Shown piece by piece: positions 23,217 through 32,605 of a stretch of DNA of 64,000 nt. How positions within the stretch are numbered: position 1 is the stretch's first letter; the number at the start of each line of letters is the position of its first letter. Both the position numbers and the translations under genes were made by a program. Source of the stretch: a virus. The notes under the pieces were generated by a model. The model saw only the letters and a program-made list of their open reading frames with translations, did no database searches and had not been told where the DNA came from. Where the stretch lies: IMG/VR virus record IMGVR_UViG_3300008050_007680, positions 1 through 64,000 of that record; one strand, given 5' to 3'.

Positions 23217-24181
23217 ACAGGCTAGAAAGAAAGAAAGTTATTCTATGTACTGGAGGCCTTGGTTTCATTGGCTCACATTTCGTTGATCTATGCTTGAGAC
23301 ATGGACATAAGGTAATAAACATAGACAAAGAGACATATGCAGCAAATACTGGGATGAAGCTTGTTTGTTCAACAGGCGAGTATGCATATAAGAAAGCAGA
23401 CATTAGCAAATTAGATGATATTCCTCATTGTGATGTTATAGTAAATTTTGCTGCTGAGTCTCATGTGGATAACTCTATTTCTGGCAATGACGTATTTTTA
23501 AATTCGAATGTTTTAGGTGTTCATAATCTTTTGGAGATAATAAAGAACAAAAAAATAAAGAATATGATGTCGTCTTGGTCATATAAACCCCCACTATTCA
23601 TCCAGATATCAACTGATGAAGTATTCGGGGATATCTTACATGGGTTTTTCAAAGAAGATGATAGGCATATGCCAAGCAACCCGTATGCAGCAACAAAATC
23701 GATGGCCGAACAGCTTGTCGTGTCTTGGGGCAGAACGTACGGTCTCCCATATATTATAACAAGAACAACAAATAATTATGGGCCTCGGCAACACGTCGAA
23801 AAATTGATTCCTAACGTGATCACGAAGTTAGTAACTGGCAAAAAAGCGCTAGTTCATGGTGATGGTTCATACATCAGAAACTGGATCCATGTTGATGATA
23901 ATGTAGAGGCTCTTTACAAGATAATAAGCGAGGGTAACTGCAATGAGTCTTATCATATAGCTTCACCTGAAGAATTTAGCGTGAAAGAAATTGTTGAAAA
24001 GGTCTGCAAGTTTAGAAAGCTAAAGTATGATGATGTCGTTGACTCAAGTAATGACCGTTCTGGGTGTGATTTGAGATATGCTTTAGATTGTTCAAAGACT
24101 AAAGCATTAGGCTGGGCTCCACGTCATACATTCGACAAACAATTAAAGAATTTAATACAATATTACTGTGATGACATATAA
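23213..24181 (+). CDS. dTDP-glucose 4,6-dehydratase-like SDR
   Basis: 322 residues of an extended SDR: TGGLGFIGSH binds NAD, NFAAESHVDNSI is the RmlB signature, STDEVFGD contains the catalytic Thr/Asp/Glu equivalents and YAATK (Tyr and Lys) is catalytic. RTTNNYGPRQ and RNWIHVDDN complete the RmlB pattern. It would make the 4-keto-6-deoxy sugar nucleotide. No thymidylyltransferase (RmlA) is in the window, so the substrate may come from the host. Confidence 0.85.
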   Translation: MNRLERKKVILCTGGLGFIGSHFVDLCLRHGHKVINIDKETYAANTGMKLVCSTGEYAYKKADISKLDDIPHCDVIVNFAAESHVDNSISGNDVFLNSNVLGVHNLLEIIKNKKIKNMMSSWSYKPPLFIQISTDEVFGDILHGFFKEDDRHMPSNPYAATKSMAEQLVVSWGRTYGLPYIITRTTNNYGPRQHVEKLIPNVITKLVTGKKALVHGDGSYIRNWIHVDDNVEALYKIISEGNCNESYHIASPEEFSVKEIVEKVCKFRKLKYDDVVDSSNDRSGCDLRYALDCSKTKALGWAPRHTFDKQLKNLIQYYCDDI

Positions 24182-24187
24182 TAAAAA

Positions 24188-25294
24188 ATGATTCCTTTAT
24201 TTAAGCCTAATATTCCTAAAAACTTGGGTGTGACACTGCAAAAGGTTTTTGATTCTGGGATGTTAACTGAGGGTGCTTTATCTGATGAATTTGAGGAAAA
24301 GTTTTCCAAATTAATTGATAATCCATATACTGCATTAACAAACAGCTGCACGTCTGCGCTTACATTAGCATATAAATTATGTGATGTACAACAGGGTGAT
24401 GTAGTTATCACAACGCCTATGACATGTATGGCAACAAACGTTCCACTCCATAACCTCGGAGCAAAATTAGCATGGGCGGATGTCAGTAAACAAACTGGCA
24501 ATATTAGCTGCCGGTCCGTTGAGGAATTATTAAAGAAACACAAAGGGAAAGTGAAAGCCGTTGTCTGCGTTCATTGGGCCGGTGAACCAGTTTGCTTGTC
24601 AGGCCTGAAGGAGATTTGTGGGAAAGCGAATGTGCCACTCGTTGCTGACGCAGCGCACGCCCTTTGTGCGAAATACAAAGGGGTTGATATTTCACACTGG
24701 GCGGACTACACATGTTATTCCTTTCAGGCAATAAAGCACTTAACAACAATCGACGGTGGTGCACTAGCCTGTAGAAACAAGCTTGATTTCGAAAAAGTAA
24801 AATTGCTTAGGTGGTTTGGTTTAGACAGAAAATACCCAGGGTCAAAGTGGGAACAAGATATCTCTCTTGCTGGTTATAAGTTTCATATGAATAATGTAAA
24901 TGCAGCAGTAGGTCTTGAGCAACTAAAGAATATAAACATGATTTTGTCGCGCCATGTCAACAATGCTAACCGTTATCGTCGTGAGCTAAAGACAGAATAC
25001 CAGGTTCGCCGCAGCAAAGAATTTGGCACAAGATCAGCAGATTGGTTATTTACTATCCATGTTGAAGACCCTAAAGCTTTTAAAACATTTATGAATGAGC
25101 GGGATATACAAGTAGATCAGGTTCATATGAGGAATGATAAGTACACGGTTTTTAGAAGTCACTGCAAAGGTAATGATAGTTTACCCGGCGTATCAGCATT
25201 TTGTGCACATATGACAAATATACCTGTGGGCGCCCATTTAAGTGATGATGATGTAACAAGGGTCATTGAGGCAGTAAATGCATACTCTCAATGA
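24188..25294 (+). CDS. DegT/DnrJ/EryC1/StrS aminotransferase
   Basis: 368 residues. TNSCTSALTLAY binds the PLP phosphate, VPLVADAAHA has the Asp that pairs with the pyridine N, and SFQAIKHLTTIDGGAL contains the PLP-binding Lys. This family makes 3- or 4-amino sugars from keto sugar nucleotides. It sits between the dehydratase and the acetyltransferase, as in Qui3NAc/Fuc3NAc or similar pathways. Confidence 0.87.
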   Translation: MIPLFKPNIPKNLGVTLQKVFDSGMLTEGALSDEFEEKFSKLIDNPYTALTNSCTSALTLAYKLCDVQQGDVVITTPMTCMATNVPLHNLGAKLAWADVSKQTGNISCRSVEELLKKHKGKVKAVVCVHWAGEPVCLSGLKEICGKANVPLVADAAHALCAKYKGVDISHWADYTCYSFQAIKHLTTIDGGALACRNKLDFEKVKLLRWFGLDRKYPGSKWEQDISLAGYKFHMNNVNAAVGLEQLKNINMILSRHVNNANRYRRELKTEYQVRRSKEFGTRSADWLFTIHVEDPKAFKTFMNERDIQVDQVHMRNDKYTVFRSHCKGNDSLPGVSAFCAHMTNIPVGAHLSDDDVTRVIEAVNAYSQ

Positions 25295-25835
25295 TGGAAT
25301 AAGCCTTCGAGTACTCGAAAAAAAGGACTTAGAGTGGGCCCGTTTACTACATAATGAACCATCGACACTTTGTATGCTTACTAATAACGAGCCAGTAAGT
25401 CAGGTGCAACAACACATGTGGTTCAAAAAACTATGTATATCTCCGACGTCATCTAGATGGGTCATTACATGCAAGGCACCAGCTGGGGACGTTCCAGTGG
25501 GTGTTGTTCGTATTGACAACAAAGACTATAAGAATTCGAGTGTACAAATTGGCCTCGATATCGCCTCGGCTCACCGCCGACAGGGCATTGCGACAAAGGT
25601 ATATAAATATTTGTTGACATTCTTCTTTGATAAGCTTGAAATGAATAGGATTTCATTAAAAGTTCTTGAAACAAATCTTGGAGCAAAACGAATTTACGAA
25701 AAGCTCGGGTTTATCCAAGAAGGTATTGAGCGTCAGGCAATTTATAGGGACGGTAAGTTTATCGACTATATACTGATGTCAGTGCTTAGGGATGAATATG
25801 AAAAAAATAGAAATAGGTATAGCACTATCGCGTAA
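25278..25835 (+). CDS. GNAT acetyltransferase (RimJ/PseH-like)
   Basis: 185 residues. IASAHRRQGIATKVYKYLL is the acetyl-CoA binding loop (R/Q-x-x-G-x-G/A), and VLETNLGAKRIYEKLGF is the C-terminal GNAT signature. With the aminotransferase it probably N-acetylates an amino sugar nucleotide. Overlaps the aminotransferase by 17 bases. Confidence 0.8.
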   Translation: MHTLNDGISLRVLEKKDLEWARLLHNEPSTLCMLTNNEPVSQVQQHMWFKKLCISPTSSRWVITCKAPAGDVPVGVVRIDNKDYKNSSVQIGLDIASAHRRQGIATKVYKYLLTFFFDKLEMNRISLKVLETNLGAKRIYEKLGFIQEGIERQAIYRDGKFIDYILMSVLRDEYEKNRNRYSTIA

Positions 25836-26601
25836 CGGAAATGCATACCTTCGCTTTCTGATAGAAACACTAAAGCGAACAGTAAATGACTTTAATAGAT
25901 TCACTTTTATAATTGGCGTAGATTCTTTTGAAGTCGATGAAAAAGAAACCAAAGACATTTTAAAACAAGCAGGACTCTATAGAGATAATTCTACTTTTAT
26001 ATTAAAAAGCAAGAGTGAATATGGTAGCATGCATCATGGCCTATCACTAGATGAAGTATTCCAGCGAATGACAGAGGATATTTGCATTTTAATGGACTGT
26101 GATGTTGCTTTTCTACAAAATGATTGGGACAATAAAATGTTACAGACACTAGTTGGTGATGTTGTAATTGTAGGCGCCGAGTATGACGGAAAGAAGTACT
26201 CTGAATTCCCCAACGTGATATGTGCAATGTTCAGAAGAGACATTATCAAAAGTTTAAATGTAAGTTTTAAACCTGAGGGTATGGTAACTATTACAGAGAC
26301 TAACAACGCGTGGTACAAGAGAGAAGTCGCCGAGCAAATATTGCTAGATACAGGCTCAGAGCTTCCAAGAAAAATTATACAAGCAGGTTTAGCAGGAAAG
26401 CATATGCATTTGCATAGAGCGAAATCATCTAGCGCAGTTTTCATGAAACAAGATACACGGGGAGAAGAATACCAATTATTCGGTGAACCTGTTTTTACAC
26501 ATATAGGCAGATCATTTACAAGATGCTTTGGTAAAGATTCAAATGCAATTATATGGGAAAAAAATGTGAGGGATTGGTTAAATGCGAATTCTATTCGATA
26601 A
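25798..26601 (+). CDS. GT-A-fold glycosyltransferase-like protein
   Basis: 267 residues. I prefer the ATG at 25798, five bases after AGGGA, over the ATG at 25792. The start IEIGIALSRNG and ICILMDCDVAF (a DxD-type metal site) suggest a GT-A glycosyltransferase. The C-terminal KHMHLHRAKSS may bind the acceptor. Family not identified. Overlaps both neighbours. Confidence 0.6.
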   Translation: MKKIEIGIALSRNGNAYLRFLIETLKRTVNDFNRFTFIIGVDSFEVDEKETKDILKQAGLYRDNSTFILKSKSEYGSMHHGLSLDEVFQRMTEDICILMDCDVAFLQNDWDNKMLQTLVGDVVIVGAEYDGKKYSEFPNVICAMFRRDIIKSLNVSFKPEGMVTITETNNAWYKREVAEQILLDTGSELPRKIIQAGLAGKHMHLHRAKSSSAVFMKQDTRGEEYQLFGEPVFTHIGRSFTRCFGKDSNAIIWEKNVRDWLNANSIR

Positions 26602-27478
26602 CGTAAACTTTTTATCAAGAACTGGACCAAATGCGTTCGGCCATAAGCTAGCAACCCAGCTATCAAAAAATGGGCACATTATAGTAAACGAAGATGAATC
26701 ACCAGATGTTCAACTGTCGTTTATTCAAGCCCTTTCTACTAAATCGCCGATGGTCCAACGTTTGGATGGGATTTGGTTTAACAACACACAAGATTGGAAA
26801 ACACAGAATCTAAAAATAAAAGATACGTATAATAAAGCAAAATCGGTAGTCTTTCAATCTAGTTTTGATAAAAAGTTAGTAGAAACGTTTTTTGGGCCTC
26901 ATGAATCGTCGGAAATTATACGTAATGGTACCAATATTGACTACATCGATAGCATTGATCCAATGTATGCTCCTACGCTACAGTCCGTTGATAAAGTGTG
27001 GTCATGTGCAGCTTCATGGAGGCCGCATAAGCGGCTAAGCGAAAACGTGAGATATTTTAAAGAGCATGCTGGCCATAAAGATTGCTTAATCATTGCCGGC
27101 GCAAACCCAGACTACAAAGTGGTTGATCCAAGAATATTTTATGCTGGTGATTTAGACTATAAGACGTTAGTATCTTTATACAAAGCAACTGATTATTTCT
27201 TGCATCTGGCCTGGTTAGATCATTGTCCAAATTGCGTCGTTGATGCCAGAGCCGCAGGATGCCAGATTATTTGTTCCTCATCTGGTGGTACAAGAGAAAT
27301 TGCGGGCAAGAATTCTGTTGTGATAAACGAAGCGCCATGGGATTTTAAGCCTTGCAATTTATATAACCCGCCTCAAATGGATTTTTCAAGAAAATCACCA
27401 AACTTAGAAGAATCAGAACTTGATATTAGAAATACTGCTGTTAAATACACGAGGGTTTTAGAAAATGCAAAAGCGTAA
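26582..27478 (+). CDS. Glycosyltransferase, GT4-like
   Basis: 298 residues. RTGPNAFGHKLA is the Gly-rich acceptor loop, AASWRPHKRLSEN the start of the second Rossmann domain, and LHLAWLDHCPNCVVDARAAGC with GGTREI forms the donor site (the E-x7-E glutamates are partly replaced). Short for GT4 (usually 350-400), but both half-domains are recognisable. Confidence 0.72.
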   Translation: MRILFDNVNFLSRTGPNAFGHKLATQLSKNGHIIVNEDESPDVQLSFIQALSTKSPMVQRLDGIWFNNTQDWKTQNLKIKDTYNKAKSVVFQSSFDKKLVETFFGPHESSEIIRNGTNIDYIDSIDPMYAPTLQSVDKVWSCAASWRPHKRLSENVRYFKEHAGHKDCLIIAGANPDYKVVDPRIFYAGDLDYKTLVSLYKATDYFLHLAWLDHCPNCVVDARAAGCQIICSSSGGTREIAGKNSVVINEAPWDFKPCNLYNPPQMDFSRKSPNLEESELDIRNTAVKYTRVLENAKA

Positions 27479-28427
27479 AGCACTTATTACAGGCGTTGCT
27501 GGCCAGGATGGTAGTTATTTAGCTGAGCTTTTGCTTGAAAAGGGATATGATGTCTACGGTTTAAAAAGGTTTTCAACGACCAGCTCGTCCGATGTAAATA
27601 TAGCGCATATTCGTGATTTGAATATTATCGAGGGTGACGTTACTGATCGCACGCTACTAGACAAAACGCTAAGATTAATTAAGCCACATGAAGTATACAA
27701 CTTGGCAGCGCAATCTCATGTAGGAAAATCATTCCAGATTCCTGAATATACAGCGAAGGTGACAGGTAGCGCAGTACTTTCGTTACTTGAATCAATAAGA
27801 TTGTCTGGCTTTAACTCGAAGTTCTATCAAGCGTCTACATCTGAGCTATATGGAAATGCTACGTCAAATGATCTTCTAAATGAGAATTCGACATTCGGTC
27901 CAGTATCACCGTATGCCTGTGCAAAGTTATTCGCACATAATATAACAAAAATGTACAGAGAATCATATAATATGTTCGCATGCTGTGGTATATTATTTAA
28001 TCATGAATCACCTCGAAGGGGATCCACATTTGTAACTAGAAAGCTAACATTGGCTGCAGCAGCAGCCGCAAACGATCCCACATTCAGGGTCGGGATGGGA
28101 AACTTAAATTCTGCTCGTGATTGGGGCCATGCAAAAGACTACGTTAGAGGAATGTGGATGATGATGCAACACAGTGAACCTGATGATTACGTCTTGGCTA
28201 CTGGTGAGTCTCATACAATCGATGCTTTTGCTGATATTGCATTTAAAGAAGCAGGAATTAGTAGCTATGGAAAACATATATACGTAGATGAGACATATTA
28301 TCGCCCCACAGACGTACACACACTAAGGGGTGATGCATCAAAAGCATTATCTATTTTAGGGTGGAAGCCTGAGTATACATTTAATGATCTTGTAAAAGAA
28401 ATGGTCAGAGAGGACCTGCGGAGATGA
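27465..28427 (+). CDS. gmd: GDP-mannose 4,6-dehydratase
   Basis: 320 residues of extended SDR: TGVAGQDGSYLAELLL binds NADP, YNLAAQSHVGKSF and ASTSELYG are GMD signatures, YACAK holds the catalytic Tyr and Lys, and ILFNHESPRRG is specific to GMD. It makes GDP-4-keto-6-deoxymannose, a precursor of GDP-fucose, -rhamnose or -perosamine. No fucose synthase is seen in the window. Overlaps both neighbours. Confidence 0.9.
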   Translation: MQKRKALITGVAGQDGSYLAELLLEKGYDVYGLKRFSTTSSSDVNIAHIRDLNIIEGDVTDRTLLDKTLRLIKPHEVYNLAAQSHVGKSFQIPEYTAKVTGSAVLSLLESIRLSGFNSKFYQASTSELYGNATSNDLLNENSTFGPVSPYACAKLFAHNITKMYRESYNMFACCGILFNHESPRRGSTFVTRKLTLAAAAAANDPTFRVGMGNLNSARDWGHAKDYVRGMWMMMQHSEPDDYVLATGESHTIDAFADIAFKEAGISSYGKHIYVDETYYRPTDVHTLRGDASKALSILGWKPEYTFNDLVKEMVREDLRR

Positions 28428-29383
28428 AAGTTTTTATACCGAAGCCAGGAGAGAATTGGGTTTGTGATACGATAATCGGCGAATTCGAGAAAAACACACG
28501 TCATGATATTGTATATGACATTAAAAAAAGTGATATTGTTTTCTTGTATGCTAAGTGGATTGCAAACCACTTTCCTATCATGCAGCTCTGTATGAAGCCC
28601 GTTGTGACGACAGTTCACCATATTGTACCTACTAAAGCTCGGGCAGTAGACTATATAGCGCTAAGCCAGTTCACAAATGTATTTCATGTCTCAAATGAGA
28701 AAACAGGCAGCATGTTGAAAAATTTTGTTCCAAATGTACACATAAAGAAATTGCCATATTGGGTGAACTCAGAAAGGTGGTTTCCTGTTGAACAACCAGC
28801 AAAAATCCCTGTTAACCTTCATGTAGGTGATCGTAAGCTTATAGCCTCATTTCAACGAGATACTGAGGGTGCAAGTATCAATAGCGGTGTGTTTTTGCCT
28901 AAGCTCGAAAAGGGACCGGACATACTTGCAAGAATAGTAAAAGAGTTTACGCCAAAAGAGATGGCAGTGTTTTTAGGCGGTTGGCGTAGAGACTATCTCT
29001 TGAAAGAGCTAGATAAGGATTATATAGTTTCATCGATGAGGATTGACGAAACTTCTATGAATGCAGCATATAACGTAATTAGAAAATATAATGGCTATTA
29101 TCTTGTTACATCTCGTTACGAAGGCGGCCCACAAGCAATTTTAGAGGCAGCAAGGACAAAAACAAAGATTCTATCAACAGACGTTGGTATCGCATCTGAT
29201 ATACTTCACCCAGATTGTATATGTTCTTCTGAGCAAGATTTTGTTGATAAAATCAGTAATGACGCTATCGAACATACAATCGAGTACAACTTTAACAATG
29301 TTAAAAAGTACGAGATGACAAAAGTAATCACCATGTATGATGATTTATTAGATGAGGTTTATTTAAATGCTCGTGTACGTTAA
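28424..29383 (+). CDS. Glycosyltransferase, GT4-like
   Basis: 319 residues. ASFQRDTEG, AVFLGGWRRDYL and TSRYEGGPQAILEAARTK (the E-x7-E donor-binding pattern of GT4) are visible. The N-terminal half, with VTTVHHIVPTKARAVDY, is the acceptor domain. Start overlaps the gmd stop by 4 bases. Confidence 0.75.
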   Translation: MKVFIPKPGENWVCDTIIGEFEKNTRHDIVYDIKKSDIVFLYAKWIANHFPIMQLCMKPVVTTVHHIVPTKARAVDYIALSQFTNVFHVSNEKTGSMLKNFVPNVHIKKLPYWVNSERWFPVEQPAKIPVNLHVGDRKLIASFQRDTEGASINSGVFLPKLEKGPDILARIVKEFTPKEMAVFLGGWRRDYLLKELDKDYIVSSMRIDETSMNAAYNVIRKYNGYYLVTSRYEGGPQAILEAARTKTKILSTDVGIASDILHPDCICSSEQDFVDKISNDAIEHTIEYNFNNVKKYEMTKVITMYDDLLDEVYLNARVR

Positions 29384-30275
29384 TCGCAAGCCCGTTGCAG
29401 GCCCTTGGGGCGGCGGGACGAAAAGTTTAAACTCGATAATACTTGCGTTAATAGATGCAGGACATAATATCACGTTTGACATGTCAAAAAAGTTTGATGT
29501 AGCATTAATCGTCGACCCACGACCAACAAACGATAATAACTATGACATGATACACAACATATCACGTATCTATGACGCAAAGATAGTTCAACGTGTCGGA
29601 GATTTAGGAACGCACTCCAAACCTGAACTCACCGAATTAGTGAAAAAGACAGTTCAGCAATCTGATTGTGTAATTTTTCCCAGTACCTGGGCATGTGAAT
29701 CAGTTCTTGAGAAAATGCAGAAAGCACATATTCCAATGGGGAAAGATTGGTTTGTCATTCAAAATGAGCCGATGAGGCACTTTGACTGCAAGCCAAAAGA
29801 AGATTTACCCGTTGACATTTCATTCGTTACACATCACTGGTCAACGAACGCATTCAAGGGATTCTCTTTTTACAAAGAGCTGGATAAAATTAGCAATTTT
29901 ACGTATGTAGGCAGAGCTCCACAAGATATAAAATATAAAAATCAAATAGGACCAATGGATGGAGAATCTCTTGTTAATGAAGTGAGCAAGCATAACGTAT
30001 ATGTTACTGCCTCACTTCACGAAGCCGGAGCTAACCATGTATTGGAAGCATTAGCAATGGGTTTACCAGTGATTTATCATGAGCAGGGAGGTAGCATACC
30101 CGAGTATTGTACGGGATATGGCACATCATTTGATGGCACTATTGAATCATTTAACACCGCTGTTTTGCTTTTAAGAGAAACCTACAATGACGTAATAAAA
30201 TCCAGGCTTTCGGCACGTAACAGATTTATAGATGATATGGCTTTGTCATATGTTGATATCATAGAAGGGCAGTGA
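29367..30275 (+). CDS. Glycosyltransferase, GT4-like
   Basis: 302 residues. NRKPVAGPWGGGTKSLN is a Gly-rich acceptor loop, FVTHHWSTNAFKGF lies at the domain boundary, and TASLHEAGANHVLEALAMGLP gives the E-x7-E donor site. A near relative in layout to the two preceding GT4 proteins. The first 6 codons overlap the previous gene. Confidence 0.75.
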   Translation: MLVYVNRKPVAGPWGGGTKSLNSIILALIDAGHNITFDMSKKFDVALIVDPRPTNDNNYDMIHNISRIYDAKIVQRVGDLGTHSKPELTELVKKTVQQSDCVIFPSTWACESVLEKMQKAHIPMGKDWFVIQNEPMRHFDCKPKEDLPVDISFVTHHWSTNAFKGFSFYKELDKISNFTYVGRAPQDIKYKNQIGPMDGESLVNEVSKHNVYVTASLHEAGANHVLEALAMGLPVIYHEQGGSIPEYCTGYGTSFDGTIESFNTAVLLLRETYNDVIKSRLSARNRFIDDMALSYVDIIEGQ

Positions 30276-30276
30276 A

Positions 30277-30993
30277 GTGTATAAAGTTAATATATCAATC
30301 GATGATGTTTCGCCTCATCCGCAATCATCTACAAAGGTACTTCATAATTGCTATGATATATTAAGTGTATTCCCTGATGCAAAGTTTACACTGTTCGTGC
30401 CTGTTTCATATTGGAGAACGATCGGGCCTACTGCAACACCACAACCTCTGCAATTGGATCTTTATCCAGAGTTTTGTCAAGAGCTACAAGAATTAGATAA
30501 AAATACATTCGAGGTATGTTATCATGGATTTCATCACGGGATTCCTGGTAAATCAAATAATGACGAGCTGCAAACGATGGGTTATCAAGAAGCTCTTAAA
30601 TGCATCGAATTAATGAGGGGTATGGTTAATAAGTCAGGCCTATCGAGTGTATTTAAAGATGTCCTGAGGCCTCCTGCATGGCGCATGTCACCTAATGTCT
30701 TTGATGCATGTAAAGACACAGGAATAAATACTCTTGCTTTGAGTGCTGATGAGTATGCTAATGTTACATACGGCGATAGAGATAAGACGGACCACTGGAA
30801 AGATAAGGTTATCTATTATACTTGCGCTCCGCCATTTAAACCACTTGAACTTAGTGAAAAAACAGAGATCGTGTTTCATGCTTGCGAATGGGACGCGAAT
30901 CTATTGTCTGATATACTTACTATAGAGTTGATACAGTTTTTAAAAGATCATGAAGGGCAATATAAATTTTCTTTTATTGAAGGGTTGCTATGA
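30277..30993 (+). CDS. Polysaccharide-deacetylase-like (NodB fold) protein
   Basis: 238 residues from a GTG. NISIDDVSPHP has the catalytic Asp pair, EVCYHGFHHGIPG the two metal-binding His, and LRPPAWRMSP the R-P-P-x-W motif. This is the NodB/DUF2334-like layout that removes N-acetyl groups from sugars. With the acetyltransferase and amino-sugar genes it may set the acetylation state of the glycan. Confidence 0.7.
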   Translation: MYKVNISIDDVSPHPQSSTKVLHNCYDILSVFPDAKFTLFVPVSYWRTIGPTATPQPLQLDLYPEFCQELQELDKNTFEVCYHGFHHGIPGKSNNDELQTMGYQEALKCIELMRGMVNKSGLSSVFKDVLRPPAWRMSPNVFDACKDTGINTLALSADEYANVTYGDRDKTDHWKDKVIYYTCAPPFKPLELSEKTEIVFHACEWDANLLSDILTIELIQFLKDHEGQYKFSFIEGLL

Positions 30994-31220
30994 GCTTGGC
31001 TGGAGTGGTTTATAAGAAATCTTCAATAAAATTGCTTGATCTAGTATCATTTCACGTTTGGGGCAACAATACCATCGGCATAGTTGTACAGACTGATGAT
31101 CATCACGGGTGGGTTATGAATGAATGCATGATCACAGTGTACGATATCAAAACACACAGACCGCACCGCACAGATTTCCGGCGTGTAAATGTTGTCGCAT
31201 CTATGAAGGAGCCTTTATGA
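30990..31220 (+). CDS. Small SH3-like protein, family A copy 1
   Basis: 76 residues. The pattern L-D-L-V, then G-I-V-V-Q-T, W-V-M-N-E-C, T-V-Y-D-I and a final V-V-A-S-M recurs in the proteins at 32047 and 33435, and more loosely at 31501 and 33641. It looks like a small beta barrel. ATGA overlap with the deacetylase gene. Function unknown. Confidence 0.65.
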   Translation: MSLAGVVYKKSSIKLLDLVSFHVWGNNTIGIVVQTDDHHGWVMNECMITVYDIKTHRPHRTDFRRVNVVASMKEPL

Positions 31221-31504
31221 CTGGCCCTAAGGGATATGCAGCCTCAAAGTTATCCATTGTAAGCGTGTGTACATGTACAAACCACCCGACAATTCGGGGC
31301 ATGATAAGATTACCAAATAACGTTAAAGAACCATCATTACGTATCGTTATACATGCCTTGCAAGCGGCACATCAAGCAGCTGGTCACCCTATTGTTAAAT
31401 ACCGTATAGAACAGTTCGAGCAAGGTTCAATAAGCGATGAAGAGCTATACAACATGATATACGATTTTACGCAAATTGTTATAAGGTTGTGTTTAGGAGC
31501 ATGA
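31217..31504 (+). CDS. Small protein, family B copy 1
   Basis: 95 residues starting at the ATG that overlaps the preceding TGA; longer upstream starts would overlap family A copy 1 entirely. The KLSIVS opening, a VIHALQAAHQAAGHP helix, and the DEELYNMIYDF segment with a RLCL end match the protein at 31745 and the relic at 32602. Function unknown. Confidence 0.6.
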   Translation: MTGPKGYAASKLSIVSVCTCTNHPTIRGMIRLPNNVKEPSLRIVIHALQAAHQAAGHPIVKYRIEQFEQGSISDEELYNMIYDFTQIVIRLCLGA

Positions 31505-31743
31505 AAGTGTTAGATTTAGTCGCATATACGGATAAAAATGCTTCTTGTTCATTTATAGAAAATAGGTTTATTATAATTGGTATTGGATATGTGAACCTTT
31601 TTAAAAAAACAAAATATACTGTATATGACCTAGAATCTCATAGCATCCGTTATATTTTTAGCTATAAAAGCAAAACAGTTATCTATGATAAATCTAAATG
31701 CACATTTAAAGATATAGAGCTAAAACTGCTAGGTTCAATATAA
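31501..31743 (+). CDS. Small SH3-like protein, family A copy 2 (divergent)
   Basis: 80 residues from the ATGA-overlapping start. KVLDLVAYTD and TVYDLESHSIR echo family A (L-D-L-V and TVYD-x-x-T/S), but the middle is diverged. Translationally coupled to the family B genes on both sides. Confidence 0.55.
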   Translation: MKVLDLVAYTDKNASCSFIENRFIIIGIGYVNLFKKTKYTVYDLESHSIRYIFSYKSKTVIYDKSKCTFKDIELKLLGSI

Positions 31744-31744
31744 G

Positions 31745-32059
31745 ATGCAAAAAGCAAAATTTTCAATAGTCTCTGGACATACTGTATCACATGATATCCT
31801 ATATATGTCTGGTATGACTACAGTTGACATGCAGATAAGTCATGGCTTATATACTGTAGTGCATAAAGCAGTAGCTGCTGTGTATAATACCTTTTTGCAA
31901 CCGAATATCATATATGACGTTGCTTACTTCGACGAAGCAGAATTTGATACACCAGATGAAGCTTATAAATTCATAGTAAAGCTTGTTACTCTTGTAACAG
32001 CTAGTATTTGCTTTACGGAACCGGATATAATATACGGAAAGTTGACATGTCATCTTTAA
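31745..32059 (+). CDS. Small protein, family B copy 2
   Basis: 104 residues. The KFSIVSG opening, VVHKAVAAVYN helix, DVAYFDEAEFDTPDEAYKF segment and a TASICFTEP end match family B copy 1 in order, and its end matches the frameshifted copy at 32602. Function unknown. Confidence 0.6.
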   Translation: MQKAKFSIVSGHTVSHDILYMSGMTTVDMQISHGLYTVVHKAVAAVYNTFLQPNIIYDVAYFDEAEFDTPDEAYKFIVKLVTLVTASICFTEPDIIYGKLTCHL

Positions 32060-32310
32060 TCAGTCCAGATGAACAACTAAGCAGTAAAGCTTTGTTAAGA
32101 AAATTTGATCTAGTGTTATTTCGATCATATATAACTGAATATAAAGATGCTTTTGGCGTAATTTTACAAACAGAGCAGCACACTGGTTGGACTAATAATG
32201 AGCATATGTTAACCTTAGGTATTCTAGGCTCTAGAACAACTACTTGTGTTCATTATTGTAATATTCGGTGCATTATTGCTTCCCTGGGAGATGAAGAAAG
32301 CTATGGATGA
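32047..32310 (+). CDS. Small SH3-like protein, family A copy 3
   Basis: 87 residues starting inside the end of family B copy 2. KFDLVLF, FGVILQTEQHTGWTNNEHM and a final CIIASL line up well with family A copy 1 (GIVVQTDDHHGWVMNECM). Nine upstream codons have been added. Confidence 0.6.
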   Translation: MSSLISPDEQLSSKALLRKFDLVLFRSYITEYKDAFGVILQTEQHTGWTNNEHMLTLGILGSRTTTCVHYCNIRCIIASLGDEESYG

Positions 32311-32605
32311 TAGAGAATCAAGACAGAAAAAAATTAAAGCTGGTGACTATATTATGGCTTATCATAAAGGGTATTGGCGTGTAGATTCTGTCCAGAACAG
32401 GGATGGCGATGCACCGGGAGATTTAATTTTTTATACGAAAGTACTTGATGCTAATCTTAAAAAATGTTCAAAAAGAAAGAATAGTTGTGATGAACATTTT
32501 TGCAGAGTTTTAGATGTAGAATTCTTTGATCAGAAGATCCTTGAATATGAATTGATGAAAAAAGCATTATGCAATTTTAGGGATGAGGTGCTGTCACAAT
32601 CATGA
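32291..32605 (+). CDS. Small SH3-like basic protein
   Basis: 104 residues from the ATG at 32291, which follows GGGAG; an ATG at 32303 is the alternative. KAGDYIMAYHKGYWRVDSVQ resembles an SH3/KOW-type strand pair, but the rest differs from family A, with a Lys/Cys-rich middle and a helical C-terminus. Overlaps family A copy 3 by 20 bases. Confidence 0.5.
   Translation: MKKAMDDRESRQKKIKAGDYIMAYHKGYWRVDSVQNRDGDAPGDLIFYTKVLDANLKKCSKRKNSCDEHFCRVLDVEFFDQKILEYELMKKALCNFRDEVLSQS

Noticed and set aside
26034-26666. 210-codon minus-strand open frame across two glycosyltransferase genes
   Set aside because: It opposes two overlapping genes with recognisable motifs and has no ribosome site or motif of its own.
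31124-31504. Longer start for the small family B gene
   Set aside because: The first 31 codons would overlap family A copy 1 and do not resemble family B; the ATG at 31217 overlaps the TGA in the usual way of this operon.
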